A stretch of DNA of 64,000 bases from Stieleria maiorica (GCF_008035925.1 NZ_CP036264.1:8222343-8286342), one strand, 5' to 3'; positions 28,480 through 38,169 are shown, counted from the first letter of the stretch. The notes: generated by a model from the letters alone, not told the origin. Translations and numbers: made by a program.

Positions 28480-30138
28480 ATGAAGTGTTGTGGGTGGACG
28501 ATGTCTTGCAATCTCATCCGTCCATTTGCGTTTGTGGTCTACGCGCTCCTCGCGCTCGCCAGCCATTTGGGGGCCGACGAGCCGCGACGAGACGATTTGT
28601 GGTGCCGGTACCGCGGACCGTCCCATGGCCGCGCGCACTTGGCCGATGCGCCGGGGCCGCCACTTACGCTCAAATGGACGATCGATCTGTCGAAGTTCAA
28701 CCCGACGCTCGCTCCCGACAACAGTATTCTGTTTGGGCGGAAAAGACCGTTCGAATTTTCCCCCGCCGGATTGGGGATCGCTTGGCGGATGGACCAAGAT
28801 TTCCTTTACGCGTTTGAAATCGGTTTTTACACCAGTGGCAAACGCGTCGCCGTTTTTGATCGTCGTACGGGAGAGTTTCTGGGGCGGACGTCTGACGGAA
28901 AATCGCAACCGTTGGCTAATAAACGTGTCGTTTCGATTCACGACGATCCCGGTTTTGGAACCCCCTTCGTTTTCTATGGAAACTTTTATTCAGGCCAGCG
29001 GCTTTTCGGAATCGACTCCGGCGGAAGTCTCTCGCCGTTGGATCTGACCCAGATCAACATGCGGAAAAAGATCGCTGGGCACGCCTGTGAAGGACCTCGC
29101 TGGTTGCAGGGCCGTTTCTATCTCAACGGCGGCGGGGCTTGGATCGATGCCGGCGCGAGTTACCGCTGGGGGAGCCATTTGGTCCGCTGGGGACCGGATG
29201 AACATCAAGTCGTTTTGCGGGACGTCTCCGTCCCCTGCGCCGTTTGGGATCACGACCAATTGATCCTGTTTACCCGCGGAGGGCTCAGCGGACACCGGCC
29301 GGATGCGGTTTTTTCTTGGCAGGAGTACATCAAAGTCGGAGTCGAAGACGACCGGGGCGTCATCCTTGCGCGACGACGCGTCACGAATCGCGACAACCCG
29401 ACCGGAGAGGATCTGTTCGAAGATCCGATGCCGACCAGCGACGACCAACGAATGACCAATCGCGCACGAAACGCCGTCAATGCGATGGCCATCAGCGTTG
29501 ACGGTCAATTCGTCTATTGTCAGGAAAGAGTCACCGCCGGCGAACAGCGAATCGTCCGCCGAAAAATTGATGACTTTTCCATCGATGGAGTGATCCCATC
29601 GGCGATTCTACCGCCGGTCCGTGAACAGAGTACCTTTGGGCACGCGAATCTGGAGTTGGGTGTTGGGATGGCGGTTGACGATCAACACTTCTACTTGCAT
29701 CTGGTGGATCGAGTCGTCGCGCTGTCGCTTGACCTGAGGACCATTGCGTGGTCGGCCAAGCTACCGCCCCGACAACTGGACGGCCACTGTGCGTTCAGCA
29801 TGAATCGCTACCTTCCCAAAAGCAATCAGCAATACGCGTGCCGCGGTACGGAGAACACTCTGGCAGTCAGCGGTCGGCATCTTTACCTGACGACAGATAG
29901 CTCGCTGCAGGTCCACAGCACCGCGACGGGAGAGAAACTGTGGAGCTATGAATTCAACAGCCTCCCCCGTTTTTCCGAGTTGGTCACGCATCCGCATACG
30001 AAAGCGATGACCCGTTTGAAGGCGTTCGGTTATCCCGGCGATATCCTATTGGCCGACGATGCGGTTTACGTCAGTACGCATGGAAACCAATCGCATCTTT
30101 ACTGCTTTGTCCGCAGCGACACTTTGCCTTCCCAATGA
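28480..30138 (+). CDS. Secreted PQQ-propeller-like protein
   Basis: 552 aa. ATG 28480 is preferred over the adjacent GTG 28477; GAAGG lies about 10 bases upstream. An N-terminal hydrophobic stretch (about residues 9-27, LIRPFAFVVYALLALASHL) followed by GADEP suggests a signal peptide. 'LWCRYRGPSHGRAHL' resembles the 'W..FRGP.G.G' entry motif of planctomycete PQQ-like (BamB-type) propellers, and the C-terminal part has a typical blade (LYLTTDSSLQVHSTATGEKLW, then DDAVYVSTHGNQSHLYCF). Known of the family: beta-propeller scaffolds, often outside the cytoplasm; PQQ binding cannot be assumed. No operon partner is evident, as 380 bp separate it from the next gene. Substrate and role are unknown. 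Confidence 0.75.
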   Translation: MKCCGWTMSCNLIRPFAFVVYALLALASHLGADEPRRDDLWCRYRGPSHGRAHLADAPGPPLTLKWTIDLSKFNPTLAPDNSILFGRKRPFEFSPAGLGIAWRMDQDFLYAFEIGFYTSGKRVAVFDRRTGEFLGRTSDGKSQPLANKRVVSIHDDPGFGTPFVFYGNFYSGQRLFGIDSGGSLSPLDLTQINMRKKIAGHACEGPRWLQGRFYLNGGGAWIDAGASYRWGSHLVRWGPDEHQVVLRDVSVPCAVWDHDQLILFTRGGLSGHRPDAVFSWQEYIKVGVEDDRGVILARRRVTNRDNPTGEDLFEDPMPTSDDQRMTNRARNAVNAMAISVDGQFVYCQERVTAGEQRIVRRKIDDFSIDGVIPSAILPPVREQSTFGHANLELGVGMAVDDQHFYLHLVDRVVALSLDLRTIAWSAKLPPRQLDGHCAFSMNRYLPKSNQQYACRGTENTLAVSGRHLYLTTDSSLQVHSTATGEKLWSYEFNSLPRFSELVTHPHTKAMTRLKAFGYPGDILLADDAVYVSTHGNQSHLYCFVRSDTLPSQ

Positions 30139-30518
30139 CGACATCGCGGTCAGCGACCTTCCTACCTGACGGGCCGATTTCGCGACCTCCAGCGACAGCC
30201 GTCTGCCGACAGAGACCATCTGCCTGCTGAACGGTGCTCTTTCAATAACTCACTCAACTGCATCGCTGCTTTCAGTCATTGCGGCCCGGTGTTTCTGGTG
30301 GATGGAACCCACATTGCGACCGGTTTTGCCCACTTCGCCGACCGCGATTAGCAGCCTTGCCTGGGCCGCAACCGGATCAGTCCCCGCAAGATCCAGACCC
30401 AACTTCGGTTCGGCTTGGTGGGGAGGCGCCTTTTCCCCCGATTGGCTGGACTCCGTCACAAGTTTGACCGATTACACCAAATGTAATTGATTTATCAGGC
30501 CGAAATGCTGACACCGAC
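30139..30518. other. 380-bp intergenic region, nothing recognised
   Basis: No RNA gene, strong hairpin or convincing promoter was seen. A 69-codon minus-strand open frame (30250-30459) has no recognisable product and no start context. The last 60 bp before the porin gene are A+T-richer than the surroundings, which would fit a promoter, but no clear -35/-10 pair with good spacing is present. Confidence 0.5.
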
Positions 30519-32192
30519 ATGAGCAGAATTGCAATTATCTTTATGACCCACCTCATGTTGTTGGCATTTGTACCGGCCAATGCAGTGGACCCTGAAGTCG
30601 AAGTAGAACACGACCCTGCTTCGCTACTCCAATTGCCATCGAGCCTGAACGACGGCCCAGCGCACTCAGGGGACACACCTACCGAATGGTTGCAATCGGA
30701 GGAATGCGTCGCTGCGACGTCTCTTACCAATCGAGCCATCAATTCAATGCTGGGAAGAGATGATTGCCTGCGAAAGGTGGGCATCACTCGGTACCGAGTC
30801 CACCCTCAAGATGGCACGACATTGTTCTATGATTCCGATAGCAGGGAATACCGATTACCGCTCGACGAGTTGCCGCCTTCGGCTGATCCCAACGATTTTC
30901 ACGCCAATCCATTGGTCTCCGATCCCGGGTTGAGCGTTGCCGCACAATCTCGGCTTCTACAATTCCTAGCCTTGCCGATAGGAACGCAATACGCCAACGC
31001 TTTGCCGACAACGTCCTACGCTCTGCAGGTCCGTCCCGGCGTGTACTATGACACGGGCGCTTTTGAGTCGACACCGAATCGATTTTTTCCTGGCAATATT
31101 GCGTTGGACAACACTGCAGCAGCGCGCAAGCGTGGCAATGCGGTCTTCAACGACTTGGAAGATAGCCTGCAGAATATCCCCGTTCGGGCACAGTTGAACA
31201 ATACGTTCAAGGGCCTCTTTGCGTCAGATCTCCTGCAGGCCTATGCAGATTTTTTCTACGCCGGTCGTGGAGATTTGCGTGGGCGTAGCTACTTTGCCCG
31301 GGGGTACTCCGGAGACTTCGGTTTTCTGATTGGAAAGGCGGAAACCGCGTTTGGTGACCTGGGATCAGCACCAATGTTGGTATCTCACGGTGCGGTTCCC
31401 GTTGGAGCACCCGGGGTAATTGATCCAAGTACGTTTACACATGCTGGTATCAATCAGATCCGCCTCACGCGCCATTGGGATTCAGATACGATTGAAACAA
31501 CATTCGCGATTGAAGAATCATTCACTGCGAGCGACGTCATCGCAAACGACCAAGACCTTCATGACTGGCCGGCATTCGTATCGCGAGTCAGATTCAGCCC
31601 TGACGATTTCGACAGCTATCAAATCGCTGCGATGTATCGGCCGATCGGATTCATTAGCCCGACGTTTGTCGACCGCACGACCGACGGGTGGGGATTATCT
31701 TTCATTGGAAGGCGAGCCAATTCCGAACGAACAAGAGCGATTTACTGTGGCGCTGTTGGCGGTGAAGGAATCGGCGGGTACATCTTCGGCGGTGTCGATG
31801 CGGCCGTCGTCACGTCGCCCGAACAAATAAACGCTTTAACGAACTATGGCGGATACGTTGCGTTTCAGCAGGTGTTAAGCCGATCGGATGAACTGTCAAA
31901 CCTGACGACCAACATTGCGTACGGATTTGTTGACTCGGATGCGGTTATGGCGAACCAGAATGCAGTGCTTCAGCAGGCTTGGTGGAACCTGTTGTGGAAT
32001 GCAACGGATTCGGTCGCGTTGGGGATCGAGTACCAATATGGGTACCGCAAAATTCAGGACGGAAACAGCGGTGACAACCATCGATTCAGCTTTATTGCCC
32101 AATTCACGACTCCGAGCGCCCGTTCGACAGCAGCCGTCCTGAAGAGCACACGATCTCCAAATCAAACGCTTGTCCGGAACCGAAGATTGTAA
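30519..32192 (+). CDS. Putative outer-membrane beta-barrel protein (DcaP-like porin)
   Basis: 557 aa. The N-terminus MSRIAIIFMTHLMLLAFVPANAV is a clear signal peptide with an ANA cleavage motif. The second half carries alternating, aromatic-rich strands typical of a barrel (YADFFYAGRGDLRGRSYF, YSGDFGFLIGKAETAFGDLG, WNLLWNATDSVALGIEYQYGYRK, HRFSFIAQF). The segment with 'GKAETAFGD' followed by 'HAGINQIRLTRHW' resembles DcaP-type porins, which carry organic anions or peptides across the outer membrane. That assignment is inference; a generic carbohydrate or phosphate porin is the alternative. The gene is noticeably less G+C-rich than its neighbours and uses more A/T-ending codons, so recent acquisition or different expression is possible. 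It stands alone between two gaps. Confidence 0.65.
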   Translation: MSRIAIIFMTHLMLLAFVPANAVDPEVEVEHDPASLLQLPSSLNDGPAHSGDTPTEWLQSEECVAATSLTNRAINSMLGRDDCLRKVGITRYRVHPQDGTTLFYDSDSREYRLPLDELPPSADPNDFHANPLVSDPGLSVAAQSRLLQFLALPIGTQYANALPTTSYALQVRPGVYYDTGAFESTPNRFFPGNIALDNTAAARKRGNAVFNDLEDSLQNIPVRAQLNNTFKGLFASDLLQAYADFFYAGRGDLRGRSYFARGYSGDFGFLIGKAETAFGDLGSAPMLVSHGAVPVGAPGVIDPSTFTHAGINQIRLTRHWDSDTIETTFAIEESFTASDVIANDQDLHDWPAFVSRVRFSPDDFDSYQIAAMYRPIGFISPTFVDRTTDGWGLSFIGRRANSERTRAIYCGAVGGEGIGGYIFGGVDAAVVTSPEQINALTNYGGYVAFQQVLSRSDELSNLTTNIAYGFVDSDAVMANQNAVLQQAWWNLLWNATDSVALGIEYQYGYRKIQDGNSGDNHRFSFIAQFTTPSARSTAAVLKSTRSPNQTLVRNRRL

Positions 32193-32206
32193 CGCCAAAA
32201 TAAACG

Positions 32207-32662
32207 CTAACAAAACGCGCCGGCCACGTCCCAGGATGAAAGGAAACCGACCAGCTTGCCGTTTTCTTCGACAACTAGGTGATGGCGGGAACAGGTCGAT
32301 AATCGCTTGGCGGCGTCACACAGCGGTGTCTGTGGCGAGACCGTCTCGACCGAGACACTCATGATCTCGTGGACCGGTTGTTGATCTAATTTCCGATGCG
32401 CCAAGTCCACCGCCCACAAGCAGTCTTCGTAGTGCGGGTAACCGCTGCGGAGTGCCGCGTTGGTCTCGCGAATCAACCTCACCAAGTCGGTCGCCGTGAC
32501 GATCCCCACACACTTGTCATGGTCGACGACCGGTAACGCGTGCACTTGATTTTCCTCCATGATCTCCAAGACCTTGCCGGTCGGCGTTTCGGACGAGACC
32601 GTCTTGACCTTGCCCTTCATCACGTCGGCAACGAGTAACCGGCCCGTGGATTCAGAAATCAT
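32207..32662 (-). CDS. CBS-domain pair protein
   Basis: 151 aa. Start at ATG 32662 (MISESTGRLLVADVMKG), preceded by GGGGAG seven bases upstream; a longer frame exists but has no such site. Two CBS motifs: 'VADVMKGKVKTVSSETP...HALPVVDHDKCVGIVTATDL' (about residues 8-65) and 'VHEIMSVSVETVSPQTP...HHLVVEENGKLVGFLSSWDV' (about 93-148). CBS pairs usually bind adenosine nucleotides and act as energy sensors; with no effector domain here it probably works by protein contact. It lies 48 bp after the hemerythrin-like gene on the same strand, which suggests co-transcription in redox or energy sensing. Confidence 0.85.
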   Translation of the reverse strand: MISESTGRLLVADVMKGKVKTVSSETPTGKVLEIMEENQVHALPVVDHDKCVGIVTATDLVRLIRETNAALRSGYPHYEDCLWAVDLAHRKLDQQPVHEIMSVSVETVSPQTPLCDAAKRLSTCSRHHLVVEENGKLVGFLSSWDVAGAFC

Positions 32663-32710
32663 GTTGAAGCTCCCCTTTGACGCTCCGGCGGATTCTTGCA
32701 GGTGAGACAA

Positions 32711-33199
32711 TCATGATCCGCCGACCAAACCGTCTCCCGGATCGCTCGTCCCCGGCATCAACATGCCAACGCGATCCGCTTCGCTGCGTTCATGCTGCTC
32801 CATTTCCTCGAAGAACACGTCCACTTCGTCCATCGCGTCGGTCCAACTGGCAAACGGAGGATCCACCTCCTTCAGCCGGTCATGCAGTTCGTCCAAACGA
32901 GAGAGCAACAGACGATGATCCGCACTCGTTTGCCGCTTGAACGCATTGACCTCCGGCGATGCGGCGGGATAGAGCTCGGCCAACTTGGCCAACATCGTGT
33001 CCTCACGCTCGAAGTGCTCCGTCAAACAGTCACGCAGCGGCTGTAATCGGGATGCGGTTTCGCCGAAATGCGGGACCCCCAACTGATTGACCTCCGACAT
33101 CCAGTCACGGATCTCGTCGACACATGCGGCCAGTTTCCGGTCTTCGGTTCGCCAGTCAGCGAACAGATGACAAAGTTCGGAGGTCCCTTTGCTGTTCAT
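32711..33199 (-). CDS. Hemerythrin-like (HHE) protein
   Basis: 162 aa. Start at ATG 33199 (MNSKGTSELCHLF) with GGAG six bases upstream. The helical protein carries metal-ligand style motifs: 'VPHFGETASRLQPLRDCLTEHFEREDTML' (H..E...H..E) near residues 43-75, 'SADHRLLLSRLDELHDRL' and 'FFEEMEQHERSEAD' near the C-terminus. This fits a hemerythrin HHE cation-binding domain, known to bind a di-iron centre and O2 or NO. Cytoplasmic, as no signal peptide is present. The neighbouring CBS gene and the upstream cytochrome c'-like gene support a role in handling or sensing O2, NO or redox state. Confidence 0.8.
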   Translation of the reverse strand: MNSKGTSELCHLFADWRTEDRKLAACVDEIRDWMSEVNQLGVPHFGETASRLQPLRDCLTEHFEREDTMLAKLAELYPAASPEVNAFKRQTSADHRLLLSRLDELHDRLKEVDPPFASWTDAMDEVDVFFEEMEQHERSEADRVGMLMPGTSDPGDGLVGGS

Positions 33200-33412
33200 C
33201 GCAATCTCCAACGTAGGTGCGCGTTTCCGCGCTCGGTGGAAAGCCCGAGAGGTTGCCCGTTATTGTACTGCAAAACCGATGCCGTCCATCGCGAAGAATC
33301 GATCGAATAACGGGTGGTCGGTCCCCGCCCTGCCGAGCCGTGCTGATCGGAGAATTCAATCGGGACGTTCGGCCGAGCATGGTTCGGCCGCCGTTTGGCG
33401 ACAACAGCGACC

Positions 33413-33853
33413 TCACTCGGATTCAGGCCCGCCATCATTCCGCAGCGATTTGTGGCATTCGACACAGCTGACGGTGAGTTGGTTGAAGGCCAGCGTCGCC
33501 CCCTCGATATTCTGCTTTTCGGCCTGACGCTCGATTTCCGCACTGACGCGGCTGAACGTGTTCAAATGCACCCGATAATCGGGGTTCCTGCGACGCACAA
33601 ATCCCTCCACCCGGTTCAGCAACTTCAACCGACCGGCGTTGTATTTCACGTCCTCGAAATCGCCCATCGCCAACCCACGCAGGATGGCTTGGGAATGTTT
33701 CAGTTTCTTCTCCATCCAGACACTCATCGTCTTGGCATCGTCCTGATCAAGCTTCGGCGCCGGATCCCTCGTCTCGGATGCCGCTTGTGGCCCAATTCCC
33801 CAGCCGACCACCGGTAGCAATGCGATCAGAAGTACAATGGCGAGTCGTTTCAT
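33413..33853 (-). CDS. Cytochrome c'-like periplasmic monoheme protein
   Basis: 146 aa. Start at ATG 33853 (MKRLAIVLLIALLPVVGWG), with an AAAGGA site seven bases upstream and a signal peptide immediately after the start; the longer frame lacks both. The mature part is mostly helical and carries one CXXCH heme-attachment motif near the C-terminus (C130-V-E-C133-H134). That position, after four predicted helices, is the arrangement of cytochrome c' / cytochrome b562-like proteins. Known roles of that fold are electron transfer and NO binding; which applies here is not shown. It is 213 bp upstream of the hemerythrin-like gene on the same strand, and the AsmA-like gene is divergent. Confidence 0.75.
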   Translation of the reverse strand: MKRLAIVLLIALLPVVGWGIGPQAASETRDPAPKLDQDDAKTMSVWMEKKLKHSQAILRGLAMGDFEDVKYNAGRLKLLNRVEGFVRRRNPDYRVHLNTFSRVSAEIERQAEKQNIEGATLAFNQLTVSCVECHKSLRNDGGPESE

Positions 33854-34099
33854 CGTCAAATCCTTTTGGCTGAAGGTGCACACCGAATTCGAAGGCCAAC
33901 ACTGTCCCGATGCCAGCGCCGGCGAACCGGGGTCCCCTAGGCAAGCAATCGCTGTGCCGCACGTAAAGTACGGCTCCAATCCACACCGCGGTCACTCCGC
34001 TGGACTGGATGTCGTGCCAAATCGCCTCAGCTGGGCGAATACGCACATTCCAACCGGATTGCCCTAGCCAACGCGATCGCGATCGAGTATCCCGAAATC

Positions 34100-37054
34100 A
34101 TGATCCGTCCCGCAAACCTGTTGATCCCGCTGCTGATCGCCGCACTCGCCGCGTCCCCCGCGACGGGGCAACAGAATCCACCGGCCCCTGCTCAGCCGGT
34201 CCCTGCTCAGCCCACGTATCGCTACTGGACCACCCACTGGTCGCTCAAAGACATCGCCGTGGGGGACTTGGCCAACAAACTGCGCGCGATCGGCCTGGGG
34301 CTGCCCATCAAAGTCGACGGGCTGGCGACGGTGGAATTCGACGTCAGCGTTCCGCTGAACGCACTTCGCACCGGCAAGGCCTATCGGATCGAAGGGGCGC
34401 TGACGATCCGTGATCTGGTCGCCGACCAAATCCGGTTCGATTTATTTCAAGCCGAAGTGACCTATGCCGATGGCCGATTGGACCTGGACGCCCTGCGCTG
34501 CATCGAGCAACTTGATGAGTCCGGCCAGGTCGCTCCCGGCGGCGGTCGGCTGACCGGAACCGCTTCGGCCGAACTGTTGCCTCGCGGCAAGTTCAACGCC
34601 GAGGTCAATACCGCCAACCTACGTATCGGACCGATCGGAAAGCTGCTCTCGCGTTTCGGTTTCGTCGATGCCCGGGGTGTCGTCCAAGGCGCGGTCACCG
34701 CCACGGTCTCCGTCGATGGGCAAGTCGACCAGCTCAGCCAGCCGGAACATCTGACGATTCGAGGCGATTTAGCGGCGACCGACCTGCGCCGCACTCCCGC
34801 GATCGGATTCAACTTGGCCGCCAAACAGTTCCGCTGGGAACAGCGTGAACTGCACCTGCCCGAGCTGCGGATCGAATCGCGTGACCGTCCCGACTTCTTC
34901 ATCAACGCCGACGCCAATGTCCGATTCGCCGACTCCACTGCGTTCAATGCCAACCTGTCGGCCAACGACGCTCCATTGGACCAGCTGCTGGGACTGATCC
35001 TGGCCGACGCGGAATCCATCGTGCAGGGCAAACTGGATGCGAAAGGCAGCGTCAACGGCGAAATCGGACCGCAGACGACCGTCAAAACGCTGGACGCCAA
35101 CCTGACCGTCGCGTCTCCCTCGGTCGCACTCGGTGGCGTGCAACTGGGCTTGTTGGAACACGACATCCGTCTGACGGAGAATCACGTTTCCATTGCCGCT
35201 CGCAGACCGGCCGGTTCGGCGAACAACAGCGCACCGCAATCGGCTCCGCCGCCCGAGTTGATCGTTCAGTCGTTGGATGCCGATTTCGAAACGACGGATC
35301 AAATTGCACGGTTCAGCAATCTGAATGGACAGCTCTTCGGCGGTACGGTGACCGGCGAAGGGCAATTCGCTCGGGACGCTGCCCTGACGCATCAATTGGA
35401 TGTGCGTTGGCAGAACATCAATCCGGAATTCACGCTGCCGTTCGGCGCGCTAGCCCAGAACGCCAAACTGTCGGTACAGACCTCCGGCGACGTCCGGTGG
35501 AGTGCTCCGGCGGACAAACTGATGCAACCCAATGTTCATCGGGGAGAACTTTCGATCCAGGTGCAGGCGTTGAAGATCGGCCAGGAAACGGTCGGTCAAG
35601 CCGACGTCCAGGCCAAGGTGGCGCCCGAGTCGCTGGAACTGTCGGTAGGCGGAACGCTGCTGGGCGGCACCTTCTTGATTGAATCCGACGCGGCACTTGA
35701 AACGACAACCCGTTGGGACCAGATTCCGGCGACGTTGCGTTTCAACGAGTTTCGTTTCGACCGACTTTCGCTGCGACGCCTGATCGGTCTGACGACCACC
35801 AACCGGTCCCGCTATGACGGACGTTTGGGGCTGGTCGTGACGCCGACCACCGCAATGTCGATCACGTCCGAGACCGCCGAGACGAATGCGGCCCTGGCGA
35901 TTCGGTTGGACGGGGTAACCGCTGACGGAGTGTTGGTCGCCCGGACGCTACGAATTGACGCCGATTTGGTCGGCCTAACGCCGGTCATTCAGTCCGTCCG
36001 CGGCACTTATGCCGGCGGCCAACTGGATGCAGAAGGCCGTTGGACGCTCGGGGAAGGCGAAAAACTATTGACCGCCAGGCTGAACCGCGCCGATGGCCGC
36101 AGGATCTTGTTGCCGATTCACCCGCAAGCCGACCAGTGGGTCGGAGGTCTGGTCATCGGACGCGCGACGTTGACCGGTCGCGGGGACGGGCTGGTCGATT
36201 CCCTCCGCATCTCCGGTTCGGTTCGGGTCGAAAAAGGGACAACATTCGGCATGCCCGTCGGCGACGCCACCAGTCCGATGGACGTCACCGTCGACTTCAC
36301 TCCGCTGACCTGGAGGGCACGTTTTCCCGCCATTCGTTCCACATTGGCCGGCGGCCGGGTGACAGGGAATCTGGCGTTTCGGTCGGCCGGAGCAAACGTG
36401 GACGGAGTCCACTTGGACAGTAATTGGCGCGTCAACCATGTCGATTTCGAGTCCTTGCTGGATACCTACGTGGGCACCAGCACGATCGGTCGCGGTGACC
36501 TGACGGGCGACTTCCGACTGAGAGGGCGAAACATCAAAGACGCGCGCGACTTGGAGGGCCAATTTCGCGTGCGCCTCGGCGGAACCGACGCGACCGCCGT
36601 CCCTGGACTTTCCTCAGCCGGCTCGCTGCTCGGCGCGACCTCGCTGGTCGGTGTCCGATTCGAACAGGGCGAAGCGGTCGGCCGCATCCGCAAAGGCGAC
36701 TTGCTGTTGGAATCGGTCGCGATGACATCCGATCGCGTCCAGGTCACGGCCAGCGGCAAGGTCGGCCTGCTTAATCGCCGACTGGACATCGACACCGTGA
36801 TCTCGACCGGAAACTTCCAAGGCCAAAACGTGCTGCTTCAACGACTCGGCACCGAAACACTGACCGAGATCGTTCCGATCGGTGCGGTCAATCGAATTCT
36901 GAGCGATCGTACCATCGTGATTCAGATGGTCGGTCCGGCTCGTGATCCGGTGATCCGGCTGATGACCGGCGAAACGCTGCGAGCCAACGCCAGTCGCTTT
37001 GCACGCCAACAAGCACTCGGATTGATCATCGCCGACTCGCTGCTGATCGATTAG
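34100..37054 (+). CDS. Large AsmA/TamB-like envelope protein
   Basis: 984 aa. Start ATG 34100 gives a signal peptide (MIRPANLLIPLLIAALAASPATGQ) followed by a proline-rich linker with the direct repeat PAQPVPAQP. The remainder is repetitive beta-strand sequence with recurring 'G.l...G.v.a.G....' patterns: 'VDARGVVQGAVTATVSVDGQ', 'LNGQLFGGTVTGEGQF', 'VRGTYAGGQLDAEGRWTL', 'IRSTLAGGRVTGNLAF'. The end, 'VGPARDPVIRLMTGETLR', is typical of AsmA-like C-terminal regions. Known of the family: periplasmic repeating beta-groove proteins that move lipids or assist outer-membrane assembly. The usual N-terminal membrane anchor is replaced by a cleavable-looking signal. The neighbouring export lipoprotein supports an envelope role. 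Confidence 0.75.
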   Translation: MIRPANLLIPLLIAALAASPATGQQNPPAPAQPVPAQPTYRYWTTHWSLKDIAVGDLANKLRAIGLGLPIKVDGLATVEFDVSVPLNALRTGKAYRIEGALTIRDLVADQIRFDLFQAEVTYADGRLDLDALRCIEQLDESGQVAPGGGRLTGTASAELLPRGKFNAEVNTANLRIGPIGKLLSRFGFVDARGVVQGAVTATVSVDGQVDQLSQPEHLTIRGDLAATDLRRTPAIGFNLAAKQFRWEQRELHLPELRIESRDRPDFFINADANVRFADSTAFNANLSANDAPLDQLLGLILADAESIVQGKLDAKGSVNGEIGPQTTVKTLDANLTVASPSVALGGVQLGLLEHDIRLTENHVSIAARRPAGSANNSAPQSAPPPELIVQSLDADFETTDQIARFSNLNGQLFGGTVTGEGQFARDAALTHQLDVRWQNINPEFTLPFGALAQNAKLSVQTSGDVRWSAPADKLMQPNVHRGELSIQVQALKIGQETVGQADVQAKVAPESLELSVGGTLLGGTFLIESDAALETTTRWDQIPATLRFNEFRFDRLSLRRLIGLTTTNRSRYDGRLGLVVTPTTAMSITSETAETNAALAIRLDGVTADGVLVARTLRIDADLVGLTPVIQSVRGTYAGGQLDAEGRWTLGEGEKLLTARLNRADGRRILLPIHPQADQWVGGLVIGRATLTGRGDGLVDSLRISGSVRVEKGTTFGMPVGDATSPMDVTVDFTPLTWRARFPAIRSTLAGGRVTGNLAFRSAGANVDGVHLDSNWRVNHVDFESLLDTYVGTSTIGRGDLTGDFRLRGRNIKDARDLEGQFRVRLGGTDATAVPGLSSAGSLLGATSLVGVRFEQGEAVGRIRKGDLLLESVAMTSDRVQVTASGKVGLLNRRLDIDTVISTGNFQGQNVLLQRLGTETLTEIVPIGAVNRILSDRTIVIQMVGPARDPVIRLMTGETLRANASRFARQQALGLIIADSLLID

Positions 37055-37158
37055 TGATCCGTTCCCCCCGACGTCTTAATCCGTAACGGGTGGTGAAACT
37101 GTAACGCCTGGTCTGTTTCTGTGATTCTGGTGCGACCGGTCATGCCGATACTCCGGTT

Positions 37159-38169
37159 ATGACTACCACGCGAAACTTGATCCCGTTGTTCTTGCAAATG
37201 GCCCTACTGCCGCTGCTGGCGGGATGCAGTGCGCTCGGGTTTTCAACCTATCCGGTCGCCCACGTGATGACCGACGATACCAAGGCGGTGCTGGAACAAA
37301 CGCCGCGCAACTTGGACGTCGCCCGTGAATTGTCCAAAGAGGTCCAGGTGGCCCACTACCTGCAACCCGGCGACGAGTTGCTGATCGAAACGATCGACGC
37401 GGATGTCGATTTTCGTCTGCCCGCCGATCAACGCGTCCTCGCCGACGGAACGATCGATCTGGCACGCTTCGGTCGCGTCGTCGTTGCCAGCAAGACCTTG
37501 GAACAAGCCGAAGCGGCCATCCAACGCCTGATCTATGAAGTCACCGACCGGCCGACACACGTCAACGTCCGATTGATCGATCCCATTCACCGCTACTACG
37601 TGATCGGAGAAGTCAATTCGCCGGGGGCCTATTCGTTGACCGGCCATGAAACCGTGCTGGACGCGATCATGGAAGCCGGTGGATTGACGCCGCGGGCCTC
37701 GGCGTGCGATCTGTTGCTCGCCCGACCGACCGAACCGGGATCCTGTCGGGTCACGCTGCCGGTCTGCTACCGGGCGATCACCCAACTGGGCGATACAACG
37801 ACCAATTATCACTTGAAACCGGGCGACCGGATCTTTGTGTCTCGTCAATCGCTCTGTGAAGAACTCACCGGGCCGCTGCTTGGCGGACGAACCTGTGACC
37901 GCTGTTGCAAGCGACAAGTCGCCTGCTGTGACCCCCGCGTCGCCCCCACCGATCTGCCCAATTTCGCCGCACCGATGGTCGATTCGATCGCGCCGATGGA
38001 TCCGCCCGGGTCGCTTGTTCCCGACGCAAGTATCCCGGATCAGGAATACGTCCCATCGGCACCGCGAGATCAAGACGCGGTGGAACCGTTGCGGCGGCCC
38101 GCCGAACCGCCGAAAGAGACATCACCCAGCCTGGATGGTGAACTCGACTTCGGATCGTTGCAGGGTTAG
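37159..38169 (+). CDS. Wza-type polysaccharide export lipoprotein
   Basis: 336 aa. A lipoprotein signal ends in the lipobox LLAGC with C23. Residues about 65-145 are a Poly_export domain ('YLQPGDELLIETID', 'LADGTIDLARFGRVVVASKTLEQAEAAI'), followed by an SLBB-like domain (about 148-230; 'YYVIGEVNSPGAYSLTGHETVLDAIMEAGGLTPRA', 'YHLKPGDRIFVSR'). Known of the family: octameric outer-membrane channel for exopolysaccharide or capsule. The C-terminal third is a proline-rich tail preceded by a cysteine cluster (C246, C249, C250, C256, C257). It follows the AsmA-like gene by 104 bp. The other glycan genes are 14 kb away, so the cognate polymer is unknown. Confidence 0.88.
   Translation: MTTTRNLIPLFLQMALLPLLAGCSALGFSTYPVAHVMTDDTKAVLEQTPRNLDVARELSKEVQVAHYLQPGDELLIETIDADVDFRLPADQRVLADGTIDLARFGRVVVASKTLEQAEAAIQRLIYEVTDRPTHVNVRLIDPIHRYYVIGEVNSPGAYSLTGHETVLDAIMEAGGLTPRASACDLLLARPTEPGSCRVTLPVCYRAITQLGDTTTNYHLKPGDRIFVSRQSLCEELTGPLLGGRTCDRCCKRQVACCDPRVAPTDLPNFAAPMVDSIAPMDPPGSLVPDASIPDQEYVPSAPRDQDAVEPLRRPAEPPKETSPSLDGELDFGSLQG

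Noticed and set aside
30250-30459. 69-codon minus-strand frame in the gap before the porin gene
   Set aside because: No recognisable domain, signal or ribosome site; could be a remnant but cannot be supported.
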